NCBI RefSeq assembly: GCF_003597395.2
Contig: NC_133771.1
Span: forward strand, 57,767,774 to 57,831,773
Source of the DNA: Chelonoidis abingdonii
Lineage: Eukaryota; Chordata; Testudines; Testudinidae
Length of the DNA: 64,000 bases
Direction of reading: 5' to 3'
Shown here: in pieces, positions 22,312 through 32,182 of the stretch
How positions within the stretch are numbered: position 1 is the stretch's first letter
How the letters are laid out: each line of letters opens with the position of its first letter
Notes under the pieces: generated by a model
Told to the model about the DNA's origin: nothing
The model's input: only the letters and a program-made list of their open reading frames with translations
Database searches by the model: none
Made by a program: the position numbers and the translations under genes

Positions 22312-22916
22312 TGTGTTTAACTGTTTATCTTTACCAGTGAGTTTGTATGAAGTGTGTGGCAAAACTGCTCAGGTTTGCAAAGGCTGGTGTATATCCACTT
22401 TCCACCAATGAAGTGGTGAGCCAATTCATAAATTTGCACTGCCCATCTTGAGCAGTGGGAGACAGTATATTCTTGAGGTACAAGGCTAGGAGCTGGAGGG
22501 ATCTGGCTGGTGCCTTTCCCTGTGTGATTCATGAGTGGCTCTGAGAGCATTCATGCAATCTAGCTGGCTGGGGGGTTCCACATGCAGTTGAGCTGAGTGA
22601 TAACAGCACCCAGAGGAGTTTGCTGCTGGTCACTAGCAAGGCATTGTGAGAGACCGCACAGGCTGGAGAGTTAAGGGAGCACAGCGGTCCCACAGTCCCA
22701 GGCTGCACCCCAGGGATCCCATCACAGAGGTTTTGTGTGCACACTGAGAAAGCAACTTATGATAACTGAAAGCCGCAGTCAGTTCTGGGATGCCCTACAA
22801 AGAGCAGCAGCACCACTGACAGTGAGCGCAAAAACCACTATTTTCCCTCACTCCAAGTACATTTTTATAAAAGAAAAAACACTTTGGGGAGTTACAGAGA
22901 AGTCTTTTTTTGCTGT

Positions 22917-23658
22917 TGTCATAAACAGATAGTTAAGGGTTAATGCCTCTTTTACCTGTAAAGGGTTAAGAAGTTCACCTAGCCTAACTGACACCTGACC
23001 AGAGGAACCAGTGGGGCAACAAGATATTTCAAAAGGAAGGAGGAAACTTTCCTTTGTTTAGTCAGTTTTCAGTTTTCAGCTGGAGTGAAAAAGATCAAGG
23101 AACCAGCCTCTTATCAGAGTAGTAAGTTTTAGAAAGAAATAAATAGGTTTATATTTATTTCTTTGTAACCTGTCTTGTGCAATTAGAGGAAGAATCAAAT
23201 TGGATATTTGGGTATTTTCATTGGTGTAATTAAGTTTTTGCCCAGGAGAACATCCTCTGTGTTTTGAATCTATTGTCTGTGAGAATAGCTGGTATGCTAA
23301 TCTCTCCCAGAGGGTTTTCTTTTACCTTTCTTTTATTTAATTAAAAGCCTTTTTTTAAAAAAATAACCTGATTGATTTGTCCTTGTTTTTAGACCCAACG
23401 GGGTTGGATCTGGATCCACCAGGAGTTGGTGGGAGAAAGGAGGAGGGATGGCTAATTTCTCCTTGTTTTATGATCCAAGGGGTTTGGATCTGTGTTCACC
23501 AGGAAACTGATGAAGTCTCTCAAGGCTACCCAGGGAAGGGAGTGCTTGGGGGTGGTGGCAGCCAGACCAGATCTAAGCTGTTAATTGAGCTTAGAGCTTC
23601 TCATGCATGTCCCCCACATCTGTACCCTAAAGTTCAGAGTGGGAAAGGAACCTTGACA
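22917..23658 (+). mobile_element. Solo LTR D (742 bp)
   Basis: TGTCATAAACAGATAG ... GGAACCTTGACA, an LTR layout that I recognise as frequent in turtles. Flanks gctgt (22912-22916) and gttgt (23659-23663) match in four of five bases. No internal genes. Confidence 0.8.
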
Positions 23659-24505
23659 GTTGTTCTTTTGGAAACTGAGACCTCCAATCCTATGTTGAGA
23701 ACTTTTAGGATCTCAATGTAGAAATGATCCTGATAATGGGCTACGTATCTTTGTTCAGATATATTACATCTGCATAGTGGTTAAGTGTCTTTCTCTTCCA
23801 TCACATGCTCATCACCAGATGTTGCACTAGTACTCTGAATATTAACTGATACAGTCATTCCAGGTCTTTTTAGTATTGATATGAGGCATGGATTATAAAT
23901 TCAAACAAAGAGATTTAGCTATTCACCTTTGAGATGAAACCTTATTAAAACTATTAAATATATTCTACACGCATGCCAAATGCTAGTGAATTTTCAGGCC
24001 ATAAAATAGAATTACAAGCAGTAGCTGGAGGAAAAATGTGCAGTAGTTCTTTAAGTACTATGACAAAAAATCCATACTTTTTTATTTACATAAAACCAGA
24101 ATAATTGGGATATTAGGCACAAAGCAATATGCTGCTTAGATAATATCATGTAACACTGAAAAGTGTGAACAGATGCCTTTCTGAACAGGAAGAATGTTTA
24201 TAATGATAGGAGAAGAAAAAATTATTTCTGTACTTTGCTCAGGCATCATGCTCTTATCTACAGAGCTAAAGAGGAAAAGATATAAAGGACAGAAGTTACC
24301 AACAGTAGTGAAGGGGAAGAGTGTAATTTATCACTCAAACAAGAGGTTATCTATTATATGCTACTTCAGAACAGTATATGTTTGTTTAGCTAAAAAATAA
24401 TTTGTATATAAACTGTAACAGTGATGGGTATGATGAATATAATGGATTTCAAGATTAAACCTGTGTTATGGAGAAAAATATTCATAAATGTTTTTAATTC
24501 CTCAG
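23659..24505. other. Intron 14 3' part, no recognised feature
   Basis: AT-rich, short chance frames only. Confidence 0.5.
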
Positions 24506-24559
24506 GGTCTTCAAGGTATTCCAGGACTCCGTGGTCTAACAGGACCTAGTGGACCTTCT
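24506..24559 (+). CDS. COL19A1: COL19A1 window exon 15 (54 bp)
   Basis: Acceptor ttcctcag and donor TCT|gtaagt. Translation GLQGIPGLRGLTGPSGPS. It starts as in human (GLQGIPGIPG) and diverges in its second half. Confidence 0.95.
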
Positions 24560-25759
24560 GTAAGTGTTTGATATAATCTATGATCTAATCTATTCCTTTG
24601 GAGGTTACAATAACTGTCTAATGAACCTGTTGTAATCAATATCAAGATGTAATGAAAAGGAGACTAGGTTGAGCCAAATGTTAAAGATGCTAATAAATCC
24701 AATAATCCAATACTAATTGAAAATTAAAGATGTTATTTTGGGAGTAATGCTTTAGTTTACAGAAAGATGAGATAATTTAATATGAGTTTGTGACTCCAGA
24801 GATTTAACTTTCACTTAAATAATAGCTTCATTTTGGTTCTTTATATTTCTAGCCTGTTCTTTTCTCTGGTGCTAATAAAGAGCCAGAGACTGCCTTCAGT
24901 TGACTTCTGGGGAGTTGAATGAATGTCATTGTAAGAGTAACAGAAGTTGGCCCAAGTAGTTTTGTAGAAACAAGTTTATGTTGTGAGTTTAAATTCCTGA
25001 AAATGTTGCCATTGTCAGAACCATTATTGTGTATATAATTTATAATATGTTTCTTGGTGATTATCATCGGGAAATCTATACATAAAATTGATTTGAATGA
25101 TATAATAACTTTTAGATAATTATGCATCTGAACCCAGATTATTGGTATAATGTTAGTGATAAATTCTAATAATAATATTATTTACACTCTGAAAACACTG
25201 AATCCTGAAAGTTAGTAATTATAAAGTGTGCCTTTAAATTGGCCACTAATATAGAAAGCCAGCAAGCCACATTTGTAAAGCAATGATAGAAAATGTTATA
25301 CCTTTTCCATACCCTTAGGAAATACTATTACATTTTACTTTCTATTTAAAAGATGCAGATCACATTGTTTATTGTGCTTATTTTTAATTTCCTGACTGCT
25401 TGCAGTACTTAAGTTAAGTTTTCTTTCAAAAACTATAACACATTTAGCAAAGCGTAATGGGTAATTATGTAAATTGCCATTTAAGCAGTAAGGCGAAATT
25501 CTTAGCAGTATCAAAAGGTGCCAATTAAGGTCACTACATTTAGTCTGCCAAGGTGAAAATGCAACCACAAACACGAGTTTTACCCTTCATAGGGCTTATC
25601 AGTTGTATGCAGCTGTTGTATCAGCCAGAAGAAATATAAGCCTAGAAGAGAGACTTAATTAAGTTGAAATGACCTTCAAAAAGTATGAGTTTTAATAACT
25701 TAATTGCAATGCAGAATGCCTTGTTGTTCACTAATATGAACCAATCCTATGTGTTTCAG
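24560..25759. other. Intron 15, no recognised feature
   Basis: AT-rich, no repeat or coding recognised. Confidence 0.5.
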
Positions 25760-25813
25760 GGAACAGTAGGAAGACCTGGACATCCCGGTCCAGCTGGGGC
25801 AAAAGGTGAAAAG
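25760..25813 (+). CDS. COL19A1: COL19A1 window exon 16 (54 bp)
   Basis: Acceptor gtgtttcag and donor AAG|gtattg. Translation GTVGRPGHPGPAGAKGEK against human GLMGRTGHPGPTGAKGEK. Confidence 0.96.
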
Positions 25814-26579
25814 GTATTGAACATTATTCTTTATTTCAGTTCCAGTGAAGGTCTATGAAGAATTCCCTAGTTCCTTTCCTCACTTATGATTTTCTTGACA
25901 TGCCAGAAACAGAGCATGACTACCCAGGGAGTCAAAAGGCTGTATGGCACAGGAATTGAACAGACAATATTGCTACCTATATTTGACCCAAGTGGTTAGC
26001 CAAAATTTGTGGTCCTACAAGGTTGTTTCTGTTAAGAGGAGAAATTGATGTTGGAGCCAGGTATTTCTATGATGCAATCCTGTTTGTCTATGAAGATATA
26101 CACAGCCTCTTTCAGCCAGCTCTCCAGTCTCCTTAGTTTTATGCTCCCCTTTTCATGTCTGTTTCTAATGTTTCTTGCTGCTTCCCTCTGTTACACATGC
26201 ACACACTGCTCCAGTCCAATCAGTCTTCCACCCCTGATAAGAGCACAATGGAACCCTTCTTGAGCCACATGTCTAACTCCTACCTGAGCCTGGCATGTGG
26301 CTTTTTTTTAAGTGTAGGTCCATATTGTTTCAGAGCTCAGTGTTTATATTTATTCTGAATGATGGATTTGAAAATTTCCTCTAACAAAACGATAACAGCA
26401 GCAAAGATAGGTACTCACCTTCCTCCTCCTAGTCACTTAAAACAAAATTAAATAGAAGAAACTTCCTTGTTAACTCAGTACATAGATCTACTCATAAAAA
26501 GTCTAGTAAAGCAAAGTTCCAATAATAACTAACTCAGACGCAGAACACACATTTTCTGTTCTTGGATTTCTGGTTGAGT

Positions 26580-27350
26580 CTAGCTGGCGAGGTTCCAAGC
26601 TCTTTGGAGGACAGGATCATAATTCAAAATGATCTTGATAAATTAGAGAGAAAGTCTGAAATCAATAAGACAAAATTCAGTAAAAACAAGTGCAAACTTC
26701 TGCACTTGGGAAAGAAATATCAAATGCACAAATACAAAATAACTTGCTATTGCAGGACAGAATCTGAGGGTTATACAAGATCACAAACTGAATACGAACC
26801 AACAATGTCACAGTGTTGTAAAAAAGGCAGATGTCATTCTGGGATATATTCACAGCAGTGTCATACCTAAGACATGGGAGGTAATTGTTTCATTCTACTT
26901 GGAACTGGTTAGAGATCAGCTGAAATAGTGTCCCATTTGGAACACATAATCTAAGAAAGATGTGGCTAAATTGGATACAGTCCAGAAGAGAGCAACAAAA
27001 AATGATGATAGGTTAAGATGATAAGAAAACCTGACCATGAGGAAAGGTTAAAATAATTGGTCATGTTTAGTCTACAGAAGAGAAGTCTGATGGGGGGGAC
27101 ATAAGTCTTCAAATATGTGAAAGGTTGTTATAAAGAAGACAGTAATCTACTGTGTCCACAGAGGGTAGAACAGTTAATTGGCTTGGTTTGCAGCAAGGGA
27201 GATTTAGATTATTATATATTAGGAAAAAGTTTCTAACTATAAGGACAGTTAAACACTGGAATCAGTTACCAAGGAAGGTTTTGGTATCCACATCATTCCA
27301 GGTCTTCAGAACAGGTTAGACAGACACCTGAGTGTCCAAAGATTTAATAA
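26580..27350 (+). mobile_element. CR1/L3-type LINE 3' fragment
   Basis: A broken frame gives NDLDKLERKSE and FSKNKCKLLHLGKK, typical of the end of CR1-clade reverse transcriptases. Then come tccagaagagagcaacaaa and actggaatcagttacc, the usual run to the 3' end. Many stops. Confidence 0.75.
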
Positions 27351-27399
27351 CTATGGTAAATGCACTATATAGATCATCCAAAACAGTGATTCAAGCATG

Positions 27400-28745
27400 T
27401 TTGAGCAACAAGCCCCTTTGAAGCAATAATCAGACTGCATCACGGTTGACCCTCAGTCTGCTACTGTGTATCATATTGATGGACTACATCAGCAGAAAGA
27501 TCTTAATGGGAAAAAGGTCACAAGTTGCTGTATGCAGACAAAATAGCAATATGGAAGTTCTCAAAAGAAGACCTTGGGGAAATAATAAATCAGTGATTTG
27601 ACCAGCTAAGCATGCCTGGGATGAAAATCAACATGAGTAAGATTGAGGTCATGTAGGTCAGTAGAGGTGCCACGGGAAACTGGATATAGAGATTAATGGA
27701 ATACAGCTACACCAGACTGAACAGTTTAAGAACCTTAGTTGCTGGGTTACAGAAGACAGTGAGATAGTATATCAGATACAATTCAAACTAGAGAATGCTG
27801 GAAGAGTAAGGAATAACATAGCAGGTTTTGTGTGACAAGCATATACCATTTACAGAACACCGGTGCATCCAGCAATGTTGTATGGCACAGAAGCGTGGTC
27901 ACTAAAGAAATGGTAGCTTCAATACTACAGGTTTTTGAGATGAGATACCTTCAAGGTACACCTTTACCTCACTATAACGCAACCCGATATAACACGGGTT
28001 CACATATAGCACAATAGCAGTGGGGCTTCGGCAGCACTTTAAAGGGTCCAGGTCTCTGGCTGCTGTGTGGAGCCCAGGGTCCTTTAAATCACCACTGGAG
28101 CCCTGCCGCTGCTACCCCAGGGCTGCAGCAGTGGGGCTCAGGCAGCGCTTTAAAGGGCCCAGACTCCCCACAGCGGCCGGAGCCGGACCTCTTTAAATCA
28201 CTGCCAGAGCCCTGCTGCTGCTACCCCGGGGCTGTGGCAGCAGGGCTCGCCAGCGATTTAAAAGGTCCAGGGCTCCGGCTGCTGCAAAGAGCCCCGGGCT
28301 CTTTAAATCACTGCTGCAGCCCTGCCACCGCTACCCTGATATAATGGTGTTTCACATATAATGCGGTAGGGATTTTTGGCTCCCCACGACCGCATTATAT
28401 CGGGGCAGAGGTGTATATAGAGTTTGAAAAGACAGATTTCAAAATGAAAGCATTAGAATGGAAGTCAAGTCTATGATGTAGCTGACAAAATCCAGGAAGC
28501 ATGACTTCACTGGTTTGGACACATACAGAGGATGAATGAAGAGGACCTGGTGAAGAAAACATGGCATGAGAAGATGGTAGGAAAGAGACACCAAGGAAAG
28601 CCAAGGAAGTGGTGGGTGGATTGCATCAAAGAAAATGGTAAGCAGGTGGACCTTAGTGCAGCCTGAGACAGATGTAAATCCTGTTTCCGTGACATCCTGA
28701 TGCCAGATGATGGAATTAGGGGAAGGAGAAGAGGAAGAAGTTAGA
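27400..28745 (+). mobile_element. RTE-like LINE fragment, interrupted
   Basis: Decayed frames resemble the C-terminal half of a LINE reverse transcriptase: ADKIAIWKFSKEDL and KINMSKIEVM before the insertion, then WFGHIQRMNEEDL and GKPRKWWVDCIKE after it (28510-28640). The clade is uncertain. A DNA transposon sits at 27959-28413. Confidence 0.65.
27959..28413. mobile_element. Non-autonomous TA-flanked DNA transposon with GC-rich module
   Basis: Ends CACCTTTACCTCACTATAAC and (reverse) CACCTCTGCCCCGATATAAT, with TA on both sides (27957-27958 and 28414-28415) as in Tc1/mariner/pogo insertions. It interrupts a LINE frame that continues on both sides. The interior (28015-28335) has three related GC-rich segments with tttaaag/ctttaaatca and gagccctgc. 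Confidence 0.8.
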
Positions 28746-28779
28746 CAAACACCTCTCAGGGATGGTGTGATAGTTCTAG

Positions 28780-29690
28780 GTATCTAGGGTATCCTTGTGA
28801 GTCACCTTGTTACACACTCACCTCCAGCAAGAAAAAGACGTGCTTGTACTTAACTGGGTGTCGGCTCCCTGGTATCACCAGCCTTTTCGTCATCCAATCT
28901 CCTCTGGACAATGCCAACCCTTACTTTGTCTGGCAAATTAACAATAGGTGTGTCCCAGTCCCCAAGCTCCTTTGATGCATTCCCCTATAGTGTCCAGCCC
29001 TTTGTTCATGGAACACTTGCAGGAATACCAACTTGTATAATTCAACTCAGGAGTCTCACCTTGCTTAATACCACAGCACTGAGGTATATTTATAGGGAAA
29101 ACAATATGTTTATTATCAAAGATTCAAGATATAGTGAGTAAGGATAATGGAAGCAAAAGGTTACATAAAAACCAAAATCATAACACACTTTTTAGAGACT
29201 AAACTTCTATCTGAAGACATTTATCTCCCCCCCAATGTTTTCTGAAGCATTTCAACCAAGACTGGTTGAGATACCATTTTCATGAATGTAAATTTACTGC
29301 CCATTTACTTCCTAAATGCAAGATGACAGGCTGTCTTCTCTGTTCCCATAATATAGTCCAGCAGACCTTTGAAGTGTATCTCAAGATATTCCCCTGTTGT
29401 GTGCTCTTCTGTGTTGTCTTTATATCTCTCTGTTGACTTTGTATGTAATGTTCCACCACTGTGTCTGCTTACAATGCTTAATTTACTGGCCAACAAGGAG
29501 AGAGGAGAATAAACATCTTTTGTCTGTCAGGAACACTTTTTTTCCTGCACCTCTGCTGTGATACAGAATCTAAGAACATATTTTCAATTTACATATATAA
29601 CTCCTCACCTAACAGGAGGAGTTATACGTTCACAACTATATTACCAAACAGTATGACACTGGCTTTCATTGAAGGCCTCACGCAACTATA
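28780..29690. repeat. Unclassified, possibly an antisense LTR
   Basis: Composition and phrases such as gttacacactcacctccagc and aatatgtttattatcaaag recall antisense turtle LTRs, but no matching TG...CA ends or target duplication were found. Confidence 0.3.
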
Positions 29691-29774
29691 TTTGGTGAAC
29701 CAGAATGTACATACCAGAATCAGAATATTCTTGTAACACATTTGCCAGTTGGCACTGAGGGTTTATGGGTCACA

Positions 29775-29893
29775 GATCATCTAGGTGTACTAGATCCTGT
29801 GTCAGCACGGGATAGACCTCAGTGTGGGATAGATGGTCTAGATAACTTCTCACGGTCTCTTCCAGCCCTGCATTTCCGTGATTCTGTGTTTTT
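29775..29893 (+). repeat. CR1 LINE 3' tail
   Basis: gggatagatggtctagataa, then tcttccagccctgcatttcc and gtgattctgtg, the CR1 3' end in + orientation. Confidence 0.65.
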
Positions 29894-30726
29894 ATTGACG
29901 CGTAATAGTGACATTACCGGAAGAACTCACTTTCATGGGACAGTGCTTCATATCATAACATAAAAACGTTGCACCCCATGCTTCTTCAGAGTGTCCACTA
30001 GTATGTAAATTGTTTTGGGAAGCCTGCTCACATGTATTACATTTCAGTCCATGTCAGCCCAACAGGCAACAGATATAACCTACCCACAGTTAGACCATCA
30101 TCACAATTCACTACAAAAAGTGATGAATTCATTCTTTCTGTCCTATTTCAATGATAGGTTTGTTCTTGTTTTGTTCTGGGTTTTTGTTTTGGTTTGTTTT
30201 TGTTTAAGTAATGGTGGTTTCTTTATAACTTAATCCATACTGAAGATTATGTTCAACAAAGTGGTTTATGATTCATGAAAATTATTCTGAACTTTTATTT
30301 TCTAAATTTTGTTTATTGCTATTAATTTGAACATCTTTCTCGCTGTCTTTTCTCCCAATAATATGAAGCATATATTGTATTCAGTTACTCAAATCACTCT
30401 AGCTTACAAGTAAAACTACTATGTTAAAATTTCCATAAGGAAACCTCTTGCAAATAATCAATGTCATGGGGCTAAGACTCTAGATCTAATATAAGGGTAT
30501 TATCCCCATATCAGCTCGCTCGCTTGTTTGTTTGTTTATTTGTTATTTTACTTAGGAGATTAAGATGAAACTAGAGAGGGGGAGGCCAAATTAATCTCTT
30601 ATATAGCTGTACTTATCCAAAAAAGAGAAGGAGGGTCATATAGATTATATTTCTTGTTTATTATCTTTGTGCTAGGTATTACATTAGTTTCGATAAGTGA
30701 AATATATGAATTTTATACTGTCATAG

Positions 30727-30771
30727 GGTAATGAAGGTTCTCCTGGAAAGCCTGGATCACCTGGACCTCCA
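30727..30771 (+). CDS. COL19A1: COL19A1 window exon 17 (45 bp)
   Basis: Acceptor tgtcatag and donor CCA|gtaagt. Translation GNEGSPGKPGSPGPP against human GSDGPPGKPGPPGPP. Confidence 0.95.
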
Positions 30772-30814
30772 GTAAGTCATTTGCTTCATACTTTGAATAA
30801 TATATTTTGATAAT

Positions 30815-30990
30815 TTACCTAAGGATGTCGTGGATTCTCCAAGTCCTTGAATCAACATTGGATGTCTATCTAAATCTAAAATATATGCTATAGCTCAAGC
30901 AGAAGCATATGGACTTGATCCAGGAGACATTTGGGCAGTCTTGCGCAGGATGAAAGATTACATGATCATAACAGTCCCTTTGGGCCCAAA
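30815..30990 (+). repeat. CR1/L3 LINE 3' fragment
   Basis: aaggatgtcgtggattctcc, aacattggatgtctatctaa, tagctcaagcagaagcatatgg and atgatcataacagtccctttgg follow the consensus order of the 3' region of this LINE. Confidence 0.75.
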
Positions 30991-30999
30991 CTCCTAATG

Positions 31000-32170
31000 A
31001 CATCAGTAGCCAAGATTTCACCCTATGTACCTCTGAAAATATTGAGTACTTTTTTTCTGTAAAGCACTCTTCATAAAATATTTCTTTTTAAAAATACAAA
31101 ATACAGTAAAATACAAAATGCTTTAAGAATATAACAGGCAGGCATGGAGAAAATACATTAAAACAATATGAGGTTTGAGGGGACAGATTCTTCCTTTATA
31201 AACCTAGAGTCAGGATGTAGGCCACCTGTTCAGGTTGTACATGGCATCTTGTACAGCCAATGGGTTGTAGCAGTATCTGACTGCATGACCATTCCCTATT
31301 CTGCCCGTTTTTCGTTCCTCACATCCACAACTGTGACTGTTCTGCTGCAGCCTACTGGTTTCACCAATAAAGTATATGAAAATTAAAGTAAAATAAAACG
31401 AGCCATATTTATGTACATTCATTTGTTTTGCATGATAAAACTTCACATTTTAAAGTTTTCTGAACTCTAGAAATTTCTCTTTCATACTGAAAACACATTG
31501 TAGTTCAAGTGCAAATTGATTTGGGGATGGAAGAGGTGTGTATCACCTTGTACTTCACTTTGTCATTCTCCCTTTTCTTATGCATACAATTTATAAATCT
31601 CCATATATGAAAAAAGATTACATCCGTATTTCCTTCCTTCACCTTAAATAGCCTGTGAATAGAATTTGAAAAAATATAAATCTCTTTTCAGAAGCAAAAG
31701 TTTCATCCATTTGTATTTTGAATACACTTGAGTTAACTTGTGCTTTTTGTGCTTTGGCAGTCAACAGGCTGTAAACATTTAGCATAAACTGGTAGTTCAG
31801 CTATTGAATTTTATTGAATTCATAATTTTCTTCTGAACTTATTAGTGTCTCATCTGTCAAATTTGAGCATTAATTCAAAGCTATAGTACAAGCCTCTATA
31901 TTCTTGAAGTACTTGAAGCCTGACTCAAATGCTTTGCAGTTTTCATTTAAAATGTAATATTTTAAGGTGATAAAAAAGAAATGTACAATACCTTGAATTC
32001 CTTTACCCACATCATTTGGCCAGTCACATAAATGGTTTGGCAATTTTATATAATAAAAATTATCCAGTTACCTTAGGATTCATGAGCCTTCATTTTTATA
32101 AGCTGATAAAAAGCCCAATCCTCCATTCATCATACATCCCAAACTCTTAACTGACTTCACTGGAGTTTTT
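31000..32170. other. Intron 17 central part, no recognised feature
   Basis: AT-rich, only short chance frames. Confidence 0.5.
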
Positions 32171-32182
32171 GCAGGACAGACC

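Larger units (their letters stand above)
21709..22729 (+). mobile_element. Probable solo LTR C, sense orientation
   Basis: Starts near TGATCTGCTGAAAG and ends CCCATCACA. TATAAAA at 22040-22046 and AATAAA at 22306-22311 are spaced as U3 promoter and R polyadenylation signals. The body is like LTRs I recognise from turtles. The flanking duplication is not clear, so both ends are approximate. Confidence 0.6.
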
